Assembly: GCA_001769215.1 (NCBI GenBank)
Contig: MEOL01000035.1
Span: 62,001 to 126,000 of the forward strand
DNA from: Bacteroidetes bacterium GWF2_41_31
GTDB taxonomy: Bacteria; Bacteroidota; Bacteroidia; Bacteroidales; F082
Length of the DNA stretch: 64,000 nt
Direction of reading: 5' to 3'
Shown: piece by piece, positions 49,182-58,143 of the stretch
Numbering within the stretch: position 1 is the stretch's first letter
How the letters are laid out: each line of letters starts with the position of its first letter
Program-made: the position numbers and the translations under genes
The notes under the pieces: model-generated
What the model was told of the DNA's origin: nothing
What the model saw: only the letters and a program-made list of their open reading frames with translations
Databases searched by the model: none

Positions 49182-49751
49182 ATGAAAAAAGGTAAGCTGA
49201 TTATTTTCTCGGCTCCATCGGGATCGGGAAAAACAACAATTGTTAAAGAACTGATGAAACAGGTGCCCAACCTGGCCTTTTCGGTTTCCGCGTGTAGTCG
49301 TCCTCCCCGCGATGGAGAGGTAAATGGGAAGGATTACTATTTCTTCTCGGTGGAAGAATTCAAAAAAAAAATCGAAGAACATGCGTTTGTGGAGTGGGAA
49401 GAGGTGTACAAAGACCGACTGTATGGGACGCTGGTTTCAGAAGTAGAACGGTTACGTAACCAGGGTACCCATGTATTGTTCGATGTGGATGTGATGGGTG
49501 GTATGAATATCAAAGCCGTTTTCGGAATGAAAGCCCTGTCGGTGTTTATACAGCCTCCTTCTGTTCAGGAACTGAGGCTGCGGCTCGAACAAAGGGGCAG
49601 CGACTCTAAAGAAGATATTGACATCCGCGTTGAAAAGGCGGAGTTTGAGTTAACTTTTGCCGAACATTTTGACGTAGTGGTGGTTAACGATCGGTTGGAT
49701 AAAGCAATAATTGAAGTGGTGACACTGGTTACAGAGTTTTTATCTGAATAA
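49182..49751 (+). CDS. gmk: Guanylate kinase
   Basis: 189 residues. P-loop S-A-P-S-G-S-G-K-T-T at residues 9-18, GMP-binding S-R-P-P-R-D-G-E-V-N-G-K-D-Y and V-E-W-E-E-V-Y-K-D-R-L-Y-G-T. It makes GDP from GMP. It lies within the yicC-gmk-oxidoreductase-nadD run. Confidence 0.96.
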   Translation: MKKGKLIIFSAPSGSGKTTIVKELMKQVPNLAFSVSACSRPPRDGEVNGKDYYFFSVEEFKKKIEEHAFVEWEEVYKDRLYGTLVSEVERLRNQGTHVLFDVDVMGGMNIKAVFGMKALSVFIQPPSVQELRLRLEQRGSDSKEDIDIRVEKAEFELTFAEHFDVVVVNDRLDKAIIEVVTLVTEFLSE

Positions 49752-49767
49752 AATTTAAGCTTTTAAA

Positions 49768-50790
49768 ATGAATATGATGAAATCCATCGTTCTGCATCAA
49801 TATAACCGAAATGTACTCAGGGCGCTCTTAAGCTTGAAAGTAGAACAAATTGAGCGGACCGTGCCTGATGCTGATGAAGTAGTGATTAAAGTGCATGCCG
49901 CACCCGCCAATCCATCGGATATTGCCTTTATTCAGGGATCATACAATGTGGTGAAAACTTTACCTGTAGTCCCGGGGTTCGAAGGTTCAGGGACGGTGGT
50001 TGAAGCCGGACATGAATTGGTGAATTTAATTGGGAAAAAAGTCAGTTTTTTTGCTCAAAACGATAGTCATGGAAGCTGGTCTGAATATATTACGCTGAAA
50101 AAAAGCGACCTGATCCACCTTCGTGACGATATGGATATGGATCAGGCGGCCTGTTTTGCAATCAATCCTTTCACAGCTTTTGGCCTGTTTAATATTGCCA
50201 TGGAAAGGAGTTGCAGCGCGGTGATCGTAAATGCAGCCGGCGGACAGGTTCCTGCTTTTATCAGAAACCTCGCTGCCCAACATCAGGTAGAAGTGATTAA
50301 TATCGTGAGGAATACCGAGACGGCAAAACGTTTGATTGACGCAGGTGAAAAATATGTCCTGAATGAAACCGATGAGGAATTTGAAAGTGCGGTACGCGAA
50401 CTTGCTCGTCAACTGGATGCTACAGTTGCTTTTGATGCCGTTGGTGGTGCTCAATCGGGGATGTTGTTCAATGCCATGCCACCCGATTCTGAACTGGTGG
50501 TCTATGGTGGTTTATCCAACAAACCCATGACTGACATCAGCGTTATGGAACTCATTTTTCAGGATAAACTCATTTCGGGTTTTAACCTGTCGTCGTGGCG
50601 GCAGGAGCTGAATCACGATGAATTTGAGCATATTTCTTATTTGCTCCAAGAACAATTTATCAAAGGTGCCTGGAAGACAAGAATACACCATATGATTGCA
50701 TTGGATGAGGTAGTGAACGGTTTGAAAAGCTATCTGGGCAATATGAGTGACGGGAAAGTGCTTTTTAAACCATCAAGTGATGAAGTGTAA
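49768..50790 (+). CDS. MDR-superfamily zinc-independent oxidoreductase
   Basis: 340 residues, a medium-chain dehydrogenase/reductase of the quinone reductase or enoyl reductase (MECR) kind: H-A-A-P-A-N-P-S-D-I-A-F-I-Q-G, V-V-P-G-F-E-G-S-G-T-V and the nucleotide-binding fold I-V-N-A-A-G-G-Q-V-P. Catalytic and structural zinc cysteines are absent. It would use NADPH; the substrate is unknown. It stands 16 bp after gmk and 65 bp before nadD. Confidence 0.85.
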   Translation: MNMMKSIVLHQYNRNVLRALLSLKVEQIERTVPDADEVVIKVHAAPANPSDIAFIQGSYNVVKTLPVVPGFEGSGTVVEAGHELVNLIGKKVSFFAQNDSHGSWSEYITLKKSDLIHLRDDMDMDQAACFAINPFTAFGLFNIAMERSCSAVIVNAAGGQVPAFIRNLAAQHQVEVINIVRNTETAKRLIDAGEKYVLNETDEEFESAVRELARQLDATVAFDAVGGAQSGMLFNAMPPDSELVVYGGLSNKPMTDISVMELIFQDKLISGFNLSSWRQELNHDEFEHISYLLQEQFIKGAWKTRIHHMIALDEVVNGLKSYLGNMSDGKVLFKPSSDEV

Positions 50791-50855
50791 AAACATATGT
50801 TGCCAAAGCTGGGGATCTGAAAAAGATGAATCTGTGAAGTTTTAAAACATACATT

Positions 50856-51443
50856 TTGAAGGAAGTAAAAAAAACCGGATTGTTATTTGGGTCATTTAAT
50901 CCCATTCATGTTGGACACCTTGTTTTAGCCAACTACATGGCAGAGTTTACCGACCTGGATGAGGTATGGTTTGTGGTTTCACCCCAAAATCCTTTAAAAG
51001 ACAAAAAAACATTGCTGGCTGATTATCACCGTCTTGCCTTGGCTCGACTGGCCATAGAGGATCACCCGAAGTTGGGAGTGACCGATATTGAATTTAAAAT
51101 GCCTGTTCCTTCCTATACCATCGATACGCTAACCTATATTCAAGAAAAATATCCAAACCGGGAATTTATTCTCATCAGTGGTTCTGATATTTTCGAAAAG
51201 TTCCACAAATGGAAGAACTTTCAGGTCCTGTTAAGTCAAACCCGATTTTATGTTTATCCCCGTCCCGGATACGCTTTGGGTGATTACGCAAATCACCCGT
51301 CAATTACCCTTTTTAAAGCTCCTCAAATGGAAATTTCTTCCAGTTTTATCCGTAAAGCCATCCATCAAAAAAAGGACATGAGTTTTTGGCTTCCGGAAAA
51401 AGTTTATCAATACATCCTGGAGATGCATTTTTACGAGAAGTAA
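50856..51443 (+). CDS. nadD: Nicotinate-nucleotide adenylyltransferase
   Basis: 195 residues starting at a TTG codon; no ATG lies between it and the upstream in-frame TGA, and the first beta strand begins immediately (K-K-T-G-L-L-F-G-S-F-N-P-I-H-V-G-H). The nucleotidyltransferase motifs G-S-F-N-P-I-H-x-G-H and I-S-S-S-F-I-R are complete. It makes nicotinate adenine dinucleotide for NAD synthesis. Its last 13 bp overlap the convergent aminotransferase gene. Confidence 0.93.
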   Translation: MKEVKKTGLLFGSFNPIHVGHLVLANYMAEFTDLDEVWFVVSPQNPLKDKKTLLADYHRLALARLAIEDHPKLGVTDIEFKMPVPSYTIDTLTYIQEKYPNREFILISGSDIFEKFHKWKNFQVLLSQTRFYVYPRPGYALGDYANHPSITLFKAPQMEISSSFIRKAIHQKKDMSFWLPEKVYQYILEMHFYEK

Positions 51444-52582
51444 CCGGCTTGTTTTTCTTCAAAAAACTGACCTACAATTCCGCAAATAAAATCCACTGCA
51501 TCGGGAGTCAACTCGAAGAACATAGGCAGGCGTATGAGTGTGTCGGTATATTTTTGGGTGTTTGGCAACATACGTCCATCGTGCTTGTCGGCATAATACG
51601 GGCTCTTGTGTAGCGGCAGATAATGAAAAACTGCATGAACAGCATGATCATTCAGGTATTGCAGCAGGAGGTTTCTTGATTGCTGATCCTTCATCAGAAA
51701 ATAGAACAGGTGGCCATTGTTGGTGGCATAATCAGGTAGATCGTCCAGGGCAATGTACCCTTTTTTTGCGAGTGGAGCCAGGTTGGTAAAGTACCTCTCC
51801 CAAAGCAGAATTCTCTGTTGCTGGATTTCGTCAATCATGTTGATCTGAGCACACAATACGGCAGCAATTATCTCTGATGGGACAAATGAAGATCCAACGT
51901 CCACCCATTCGTATTTGCTTACTTCACCCCTTGAAAACGCACTTCTGTTGGTTCCTTTTTCCCACACAATCTCTGCCCTGGCGATGTATTTTTCATCATT
52001 AATAATCAATAAACCACCTTCGCCACAACTGATATTCTTGGTTTCGTGAAACGAAAAGGCGGCAAAATGGCCAAAACTACCCAATGGTTTTCCCTTGTAG
52101 TACGAATCGATGGCATGGGCTACGTCTTCAATAAGAACCAGGTTGTATTTTTTTGCCAACGCAACGGCTTTGTCCATGTCGACAGCTACCCCGCCGTAGT
52201 GCATCACAACCAACACCCTGGTTTTCATTGTGATGAGCTTTTCTGCTTCATCTAAATCGATGTTGGGATGATTGGGCAGGGTATCGGCAAACACGATGCG
52301 TGCACCCTTTAAAATAAACGGGTTAGTGGTGGAAACAAAGGTGAAAGAAGGCATGATGACCTCATCACCGGGTTGGAGGTCCATTAGCATGACAGCCATC
52401 TCGAAGGCATCGGTACACGAGGTGGTCATAAATGTCCTTTTGTAGCCATAACGCTGCTCGAAAAACGCATGCACTTTTTGTGTAAAAATACCATTGCCCG
52501 AAATGTGGCCAAAATCCATCGCTGACTTAATGTACTCGAGTTCCTTGCCCTGACAATAGGGCTTGTTAAATGGTATTTTCAT
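51431..52582 (-). CDS. wecE: DegT/DnrJ/EryC1 sugar aminotransferase, WecE/RffA-type
   Basis: 383 residues from the ATG at 52582 (M-K-I-P-F-N-K-P), chosen because the promoter TATCTTTG lies at 52604-52611, inside the longer frame. PLP-lysine region F-S-F-H-E-T-K-N-I-S-C-G-E-G-G, and T-S-C-T-D-A-F-E-M-A and E-D-V-A-H-A. These match dTDP-4-oxo-6-deoxyglucose aminotransferase (making TDP-4-amino-4,6-dideoxygalactose). The adjacent GNAT gene may acetylate the amino group, as WecD does. Confidence 0.9.
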   Translation of the reverse strand: MKIPFNKPYCQGKELEYIKSAMDFGHISGNGIFTQKVHAFFEQRYGYKRTFMTTSCTDAFEMAVMLMDLQPGDEVIMPSFTFVSTTNPFILKGARIVFADTLPNHPNIDLDEAEKLITMKTRVLVVMHYGGVAVDMDKAVALAKKYNLVLIEDVAHAIDSYYKGKPLGSFGHFAAFSFHETKNISCGEGGLLIINDEKYIARAEIVWEKGTNRSAFSRGEVSKYEWVDVGSSFVPSEIIAAVLCAQINMIDEIQQQRILLWERYFTNLAPLAKKGYIALDDLPDYATNNGHLFYFLMKDQQSRNLLLQYLNDHAVHAVFHYLPLHKSPYYADKHDGRMLPNTQKYTDTLIRLPMFFELTPDAVDFICGIVGQFFEEKQAGYFS

Positions 52583-52603
52583 AAAACGGGTTGAAATCCG
52601 TGG

Positions 52604-52611
52604 CAAAGATA
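52604..52611 (-). promoter_or_regulatory. -7 element for wecE
   Basis: Minus-strand TATCTTTG, 22 bp upstream of the ATG at 52582. Confidence 0.55.
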
Positions 52612-52626
52612 AATTTTTCGTCGTAC

Positions 52627-53301
52627 CTACATGGTGCGAAAACGAAGGATAACAGAATCTTTGGTTTGAACAACCTCTCCAATCATAGAGGGATTTATTT
52701 GCTTCATTAGAAAGTCCTTGAGGCCGCTGTCTATATCTTCTCTTTCGAAAACCAATATGGTTTCTGTCACTCCCATAATTTTAAAAAGGGCTTTTTTAAG
52801 CAACTTTGTCCGTTGAAAAAAACGTTCCCTGTTTAACACGTATAGTTGATTTTCAAATTCTTCCTGACCATCGCATAATTCAAAACCCAACATTTTATTG
52901 TATCGGATAGCTCGTTTGTTCGATTTTAACATGTGGGCATAACTGGTCATATTAAAAATGCTTAAACCGATTTCCCCAAACGATAATACGGCCAACAAGG
53001 GCAGTTCAGTGTTCACATGTTTTTCCTCGGCAATGAAGATACCCGTTTCCATGGTTCCTTGTTCCCAGTTAATGTCCTTTCCATTAAAAACTCCTACTTT
53101 TTCATTTTTATATTCTATGATAAAATAGAGGTTATTCATGTTGTTGACGGAATGAAACCATGCTACTTGCATTTCAGGGGTAATATGGTCGCGAAATGCC
53201 ATGTATTGATTAATCTGCTGTGAGTTTCTCCAGTTTCTAACCAGCTCGATATCATCGATGGTTAACCTTCTGAATGAAATATTTCCTTTAGTTAAAATCA
53301 T
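52627..53301 (-). CDS. GNAT-family acetyltransferase, possibly amino-sugar N-acetyltransferase
   Basis: 224 residues from the ATG at 53301 (M-I-L-T-K-G-N-I-S-F-R-R-L); the promoter TATTTTTG at 53347-53354 excludes the longer frame to 53388. The first 160 residues are a GNAT fold (I-E-L-V-R-N-W-R-N-S-Q-Q-I, G-V-F-N-G-K-D-I, M-L-K-S-N-K-R-A-I-R-Y-N-K-M-L-G-F-E) of the PseH/WecD-like subgroup. A C-terminal extension of about 60 residues is acyl-carrier-like in look but lacks the phosphopantetheine serine motif. Its neighbour wecE supports a 4-amino-sugar substrate. Confidence 0.75.
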   Translation of the reverse strand: MILTKGNISFRRLTIDDIELVRNWRNSQQINQYMAFRDHITPEMQVAWFHSVNNMNNLYFIIEYKNEKVGVFNGKDINWEQGTMETGIFIAEEKHVNTELPLLAVLSFGEIGLSIFNMTSYAHMLKSNKRAIRYNKMLGFELCDGQEEFENQLYVLNRERFFQRTKLLKKALFKIMGVTETILVFEREDIDSGLKDFLMKQINPSMIGEVVQTKDSVILRFRTM

Positions 53302-53346
53302 AGCAAGTGGCTCAAAGCCGAAGTTTGAAAATATCCTTAGCGATCG

Positions 53347-53354
53347 CAAAAATA
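53347..53354 (-). promoter_or_regulatory. -7 element for the GNAT gene
   Basis: Minus-strand TATTTTTG, 46 bp upstream of the ATG at 53301. Confidence 0.5.
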
Positions 53355-53492
53355 GATTTTTCCTGTTTACCTTGTATTGAATTAGCAATATCCCGTTTGT
53401 TGGCAGTTGTCATACTCACTTCTCATTCATAGCAGAGACAGGCTGCGATGCTCACCCGGGTGCTGAAAGCCAATCCTGTTCACAAAAAATAT

Positions 53493-53500
53493 TACTTTTG
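53493..53500 (+). promoter_or_regulatory. -7 element for the fourth radical SAM gene
   Basis: TACTTTTG inside the 5' part of the longest open frame, 23 bp before the TTG at 53523, which it supports as start. Confidence 0.5.
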
Positions 53501-53522
53501 TGCAGGTATCAAAAGTCGAAAT

Positions 53523-54899
53523 TTGAAAAAGAAATTATTACTGATCAATCCACTGAATCCGTATAAACGGGATGCATTGTTCGACACCAGCACTATTTCG
53601 CCTCCACTGGGTTTAGGACTTATTGCAGGGCTCACCCCGGATGAATGGGACATAGAAATTCTGGACGAAAACTTCGGGGAGTTTCAATATACGCCTGCCG
53701 ATTTTGTCGGGATAACCGCCCTTACATCAGCTGCCAATCGGGCCTATCAGATTTCTGAAATTTACAGATCGAAAGGCATAAAAACGGTTCTTGGCGGGAT
53801 ACATGTGAGTATGAGGCCCGATGAAGCTGTACAATATGCCGATTCCATCGTGGTGGGAGAAGCGGAAGCCGTCTGGGCAAAAGTACTCACCGATTTCAAG
53901 GAAGATAAGCTGAAAAAGCGTTATTATGGTGATCAACTTCCATTGGAAAATGCCTCATGGCCGCGCAGGGATCTGTTTAATCCGGGATATGCCTATTCAA
54001 ATATTCAGACTACAAGAGGCTGTCCGATGAATTGCGATTTTTGTTCTGTGCACACCTTTAATGGCAATCACTATCGGGCACGCCCGATAGAGGATGTGCT
54101 GGACGAACTGGAGACCATCACCAGCGAGCATTTGTTTTTTGTAGATGACAACATCATTGGCTACAATAAGGCTTCCGCCGAAAGGGCTATTCAGCTATTC
54201 AAGGGCATGATTGCCCGTGGCATTAAAAAGGATTGGTATTGTCAGGCTTCACTCAACATAGCCGACCATGATGAGGTGCTGAAGTATGCCGCTGAAAGTG
54301 GATGTAAAATGATTTTGATTGGCATCGAATCAGAAAAAGTAGAACAGCTTCAGGAAACCAATAAAAAGATGAACCTGAAAATTGGCGTCGAACATTATGA
54401 AGAGGCGTTTAAAAAAATTCATACACATGGCATCAGCGTGTTGGGCGCCTTGGTTTTTGGTTTGGATTCTGATACGATACAGGATCTTGAAAACAGGGCC
54501 AGGTATGCCATTCAATCCGGGATTGATGCCATGCAGGCCACCATTATCACGCCTTTGCCAGGAACGCGTTTGTTTGAAAGGTTGGAAAAAGAAAACAGAT
54601 TGCTCTTTACCAATTTTCCTGAAGACTGGAAGCATTATCATTTTTTAGAGGTGATCCATCAACCCAAACTGATGTCGCCCGAAGAGTTGATGGAAACCAT
54701 GCACCGCTGCTGGAGCCTAATGTGGAATGAAAAGACTTTGTATAAAAAGATGCTTAAAACCCTCAAGGCCACCAAGAGTGCCAAGGCAGCAGCCTGGGCT
54801 TTCACTTCGAACATGGAAAGGCACAATACGGCTTTTGGAAATAAAAAGTCCCCTCTGGATATCAACAACATGCTCAATGGGATGCCATTAAACAGGTAA
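53523..54899 (+). CDS. Cobalamin-binding radical SAM protein, paralogue 4
   Basis: 458 residues from a TTG start at 53523, where homology to the paralogues begins (L-K-K-K-L-L-L-I-N-P-L-N-P); the frame is open to an ATG at 53448, but the promoter lies between. Same architecture: B12-binding domain, T-T-R-G-C-P-M-N-C-D-F-C-S-V-H-T-F-N-G, C-terminal helical domain. It is closest in wording to the tandem genes at 26.1 and 27.5 kb. A sulfotransferase gene follows 24 bp downstream, reproducing the association seen at 27.5-31.4 kb. Confidence 0.87.
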   Translation: MKKKLLLINPLNPYKRDALFDTSTISPPLGLGLIAGLTPDEWDIEILDENFGEFQYTPADFVGITALTSAANRAYQISEIYRSKGIKTVLGGIHVSMRPDEAVQYADSIVVGEAEAVWAKVLTDFKEDKLKKRYYGDQLPLENASWPRRDLFNPGYAYSNIQTTRGCPMNCDFCSVHTFNGNHYRARPIEDVLDELETITSEHLFFVDDNIIGYNKASAERAIQLFKGMIARGIKKDWYCQASLNIADHDEVLKYAAESGCKMILIGIESEKVEQLQETNKKMNLKIGVEHYEEAFKKIHTHGISVLGALVFGLDSDTIQDLENRARYAIQSGIDAMQATIITPLPGTRLFERLEKENRLLFTNFPEDWKHYHFLEVIHQPKLMSPEELMETMHRCWSLMWNEKTLYKKMLKTLKATKSAKAAAWAFTSNMERHNTAFGNKKSPLDINNMLNGMPLNR

Positions 54900-54922
54900 A
54901 CAGGCATTTTCTAAACTGACTT

Positions 54923-55990
54923 ATGACCACTTCACACGACCTCCCTTTTTTCTTCATTGTCGGACGACCTCGTTCAGGAACCACGTTGCTTAGGACCTTG
55001 TTTGATGCCAACGCGCATGTTGTGATACCACCTGAATCACAATTTGTTGTAAACTTGTATTCCCGCTACGGAAAGGTCACCAACTGGACCATGGATCTGC
55101 TTGATGCTTTTGCTGCGGATGTTCAGAAGCAATGGCTGTTTTCGACCTGGAATATCTCGCCTGAAGCGTTAAAAATGGCTTTGCTTCCCTTCGCGGGAAA
55201 CCATCCCTATGGTGATATCTGCAAGGTGGTTTACATGCAATATCAATCCATTTACCCTAAGAGAGATATCCTGTTTTTTGGGGATAAAAACCCGGGCTAT
55301 ACCATTTATACCGAGCGTTTGGCTAAAATTTTTCCCAACGCCAAATTCATCCATATTACCCGCGATTATCGAGACCATTTTATCTCGGTGCGCAATGTGG
55401 ATTTTGAACTGCCCATGATTTCGCTCGTGGTATTTAAATGGCGTTTGTTTGTTAAGCACTTTCGTTTAATGATGAAAAAACATCCCGGTACGCACATCGA
55501 AATTAAATATGAAGACCTGGTCATGCATCCCGAAAAGGAGATGAAACGCTTATGTGAGTTTACCGGTGTTCCTTTCGATCCGCAGATATTCGACTTTTAC
55601 AAACAAGCCGATTTGGATTATGAAATGTCAAAATCAGAAGTTTTCCGGAAATTCCATTCCGGTTTGTTTAAAAAAATCAATCCCGATAAAATTGGCGTTT
55701 ACAAAAAAGAGCTAACCACAAGGCAAATTAAAATTGCGGATGCTGCCGCGGGAAAGTATGCCGAACTGGCCGGATATCAGCGGGAATACAAGCATCCCGG
55801 TTTATGGGTTTACTTACTGGCTTTCCCTGGTATTTTCATAGCCTGGAAGTTGAGGTTGCTGACAAAAATAGTTGATCATTTTCCCTATACCTGGCGTGAG
55901 CGCATCCTGAGCCGTTGGCCACTGATGTTGGCAAAAACGTATCTTAAAATTTTCAATCCAAAAAAACTAACCGGATTTAGCGATTTGTAA
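54923..55990 (+). CDS. PAPS-dependent sulfotransferase, copy 2
   Basis: 355 residues. 5'-phosphosulfate loop G-R-P-R-S-G-T-T-L-L-R-T-L-F-D-A (about 13-28) and 3'-phosphate motif I-H-I-T-R-D-Y-R-D-H-F-I-S (about 142-155). It shares long identical blocks with the copy at 30341 (F-F-I-V-G-R-P-R-S-G, F-G-D-K-N-P-G-Y-T-I-Y-T, N-V-D-F-E-L-P). It stands 24 bp behind a radical SAM gene and is probably co-transcribed with it. Acceptor unknown. Confidence 0.88.
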   Translation: MTTSHDLPFFFIVGRPRSGTTLLRTLFDANAHVVIPPESQFVVNLYSRYGKVTNWTMDLLDAFAADVQKQWLFSTWNISPEALKMALLPFAGNHPYGDICKVVYMQYQSIYPKRDILFFGDKNPGYTIYTERLAKIFPNAKFIHITRDYRDHFISVRNVDFELPMISLVVFKWRLFVKHFRLMMKKHPGTHIEIKYEDLVMHPEKEMKRLCEFTGVPFDPQIFDFYKQADLDYEMSKSEVFRKFHSGLFKKINPDKIGVYKKELTTRQIKIADAAAGKYAELAGYQREYKHPGLWVYLLAFPGIFIAWKLRLLTKIVDHFPYTWRERILSRWPLMLAKTYLKIFNPKKLTGFSDL

Positions 55991-56027
55991 GTACCTTTTG
56001 CCATTCTAAGACCCAACTCCCCCGAAA

Positions 56028-56050
56028 AAAGCCCCGATGGCCATCGGGGC
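56028..56050 (-). terminator. Minus-strand terminator
   Basis: GCCCCGATG/CATCGGGGC is a 9-bp perfect stem, and on the minus strand it is followed by TTTTTT. It would end transcripts from the glycosyltransferase operon coming from the right. Confidence 0.65.
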
Positions 56051-56109
56051 ACATAGTATGACAACACAGAAACTCGCAACTATGACTATTGGCCAATGTG
56101 TATTAATAC

Positions 56110-56275
56110 CCCACCTCCCTGCTCCTCCCCAAAGGTGAGGAGTGATATAACATTGTATATTAAGCTTATAAGTGAATTTTATTAAGGTTTATTGGTTCAG
56201 ATTAGAATAAATTATCACCTTTCCCTTTTGGGGAAAGGCAGCCTGCCTGGCCGGTAGGCAGGGGGAAAGGGGTGT
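56110..56275. repeat. Composite palindromic repeat, CCCC(A/T)AAAGG type
   Basis: CTCCTCCCCAAAGGTGAGGAG (one palindrome, about 56121-56141), CCTTTCCC-ttttg-GGGAAAGG (56218-56238) and CTGCCTggccggTAGGCAG (about 56243-56261) occur within 165 bp. The first two face each other like the two ends of the element at 14223-14389. It is probably another member of the REP-like family in this window. Confidence 0.55.
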
Positions 56276-56429
56276 TGATTTAAAAAAAAAGAGATGTTTT
56301 CATTCGAACATTCCTAAAAATCAAATCTACACTGTCAATTTACTTTAATATTAATAACCAAACTTTTACCAAAAGTTTTCATTGGTAGGCAGCATACCGA
56401 GTCAACTCAACCATTGAAAAATTCCCTCA

Positions 56430-57350
56430 TCAATCCAGTACCTTGCTTATATGATAAGGTGGCTTTTTATTTTGAACGGTTTGTATCCTGCTTAAATATC
56501 CACCAATCACTCCCAGACTAAAAACAATGATGCTGGTTGAAAATAATATCGTGACAATCACCGAAGTATACCCAAGCGGTACATTAAAAAATATCTTCTG
56601 AATAATGAATTTGATGGCCGTTATAAAAGAAAAGAAGGAGATAATAAATCCACTGTAGACCATAATTTTAAGTGGGATATTGGTGTAAAAATAGGTGAGG
56701 TTGGCGGCCATCATAAATAACCTCATCGGATTGTACCCCGATTGGTTATGTTCGCGTTTCACATGATTCACTTCCACGAAGGCGATCTTATCGGTGTACC
56801 AGTAGATGATTTCATCGATAAATACGAAACTAACCTGATGATCGAGCACTTTTTGGACTATTTTCCTGTCGATCAGTCGAAAAGAAGAACCGTTTTCTGC
56901 CCCATTGTGAAAAAGTTTAGACGAGGTTTTAACACTTTTACTCAGTATGTTGCGTGCAAATGAGTGTTGCTTTTTGGAATAAATCCCATAGGTGATAACA
57001 CTTTGTTCCTTTTCAGCCTGATGAATCAGTTTTATGATTTCCTCCGGAGGATTTTGCAGGTCGTCATCGATGGTGACAATTTGGTTTCCTTTGGCAAAAC
57101 CGAATCCACACATGGTCGCGTTGTGCTGACCAAAGTTGCGGTCGAGTTTGATGGCTTTAATCAAGTCAGGAAAATTTTCTTTGAGCTTGCCCAGCACTTC
57201 CCAACTGACATCATCTCCCCCATCTTCCACAAAAATCACTTCAAAACTTTTCTTTTGTCCTTCAAAAAAAGCCTTTAAACGGGTAAATAATTCGGTAAGC
57301 GAGTCGGCGCTGTTAAACACGGGTACAACTACTGAAAAATCTTTGGTCAT
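56430..57350 (-). CDS. Family 2 glycosyltransferase, DPM/ArnC/GtrB-type, membrane-anchored
   Basis: 306 residues. GT-A domain (about 1-225) with S-V-V-V-P-V-F-N-S-A-D, E-D-G-G-D-D, R-N-F-G-Q-H-N-A-T and the DxD-type I-V-T-I-D-D-D-L-Q-N-P-P-E-E. Two C-terminal TM helices (about 233-255 and 265-290) fit polyprenyl-phosphate hexose or Ara4FN synthases. It likely charges undecaprenyl phosphate with a sugar for envelope glycan or lipid modification. It lies downstream of the SDR/KAS III/ACP genes, 39 bp after the SDR stop. Confidence 0.88.
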   Translation of the reverse strand: MTKDFSVVVPVFNSADSLTELFTRLKAFFEGQKKSFEVIFVEDGGDDVSWEVLGKLKENFPDLIKAIKLDRNFGQHNATMCGFGFAKGNQIVTIDDDLQNPPEEIIKLIHQAEKEQSVITYGIYSKKQHSFARNILSKSVKTSSKLFHNGAENGSSFRLIDRKIVQKVLDHQVSFVFIDEIIYWYTDKIAFVEVNHVKREHNQSGYNPMRLFMMAANLTYFYTNIPLKIMVYSGFIISFFSFITAIKFIIQKIFFNVPLGYTSVIVTILFSTSIIVFSLGVIGGYLSRIQTVQNKKPPYHISKVLD

Positions 57351-57389
57351 GGCAGCATGGTTTTAACGGCTAAAGTAAACGATTTCTAA

Positions 57390-58139
57390 CTATTGAATCA
57401 CACTTCCCATGGGAATGGATGTGCCTGAAACCCATCTCGATTCATCGGAAAGCAAAAACAGAATGGTATTGGCCACGTCACTGGCTTCCCCCACGCCCAT
57501 TGGATATTTCTTCAGGTAGCGTTGCAGTGATTCCTCCACCATTTCTACCTGGCCTTCGCTGGCCGGTTGGTTGATGAGTGGTGTGTTGACCAATCCGGGT
57601 TGCAGGCAGTTGGAACGGATTCCCCGTGTTACCAGTTCGAGAGCCAGCGAACGTGAATAGGCTTCCAATCCCGCTTTAGCACAAGTATATAAAGCACCTC
57701 CAAAATAGGGTGATCGCGTAGCGATGGTGGAGATAAAGACAACAGAACCCTTGTTGCGCAGTTTTTTTAGCAACAACAAGCGTGATGTCAACAATACCGG
57801 GGTTTCAAAGTTAATGCGCAACAGGTGGTCGATGTCTGTTTGACGGATAAACTTGGTGGGTGTCGGGCCAACGATTCCCGCTCCATGAACCAACCCATCG
57901 ATTTCAGGCACCGTTTTTGCCAATTCAAAAATGGATGATTCTTCTGTGAGGTCGCCAATAAAAAGCTGGTGTTCAGAGCCAGTCATCATGGAAAGGGTTT
58001 CCTTCAGTCGAGCTTCATCGCGTCCGGCGATAATCACTTTGGCTCTTTGTTGCGAAACCAGGAGGGCTGTTTGCCTGCCTATTCCCGAGGAGGCCCCGGT
58101 GATCAGGATGGTTTTTCCGGTAAGGTTACAAAAGTTCAT
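57390..58139 (-). CDS. Short-chain dehydrogenase/reductase (FabG-like)
   Basis: 249 residues from the ATG at 58139; a longer frame overlaps the KAS III gene and is less likely. Cofactor motif T-G-A-S-S-G-I-G-R (residues 14-22), N-N-x-x replaced by H-G-A-G, and the catalytic S-x10-Y-x3-K region as S-T-I-A-T-R-S-P-Y-F-G-G-A-L-Y-T-C-A-K. It is a NADPH-dependent ketone reductase, and with KAS III and ACP upstream it probably acts on an acyl-ACP intermediate. It starts 4 bp after the KAS III stop. Confidence 0.87.
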   Translation of the reverse strand: MNFCNLTGKTILITGASSGIGRQTALLVSQQRAKVIIAGRDEARLKETLSMMTGSEHQLFIGDLTEESSIFELAKTVPEIDGLVHGAGIVGPTPTKFIRQTDIDHLLRINFETPVLLTSRLLLLKKLRNKGSVVFISTIATRSPYFGGALYTCAKAGLEAYSRSLALELVTRGIRSNCLQPGLVNTPLINQPASEGQVEMVEESLQRYLKKYPMGVGEASDVANTILFLLSDESRWVSGTSIPMGSVIQ

Positions 58140-58143
58140 GGCG

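Larger units (their letters stand above)
55991..56429. other. Gene-free stretch with several hairpins
   Basis: About 440 bp without a coding frame. It holds a GC hairpin at 56028-56050 and a repeat with three short palindromes at 56110-56270; the remainder is AT-rich. Confidence 0.6.
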
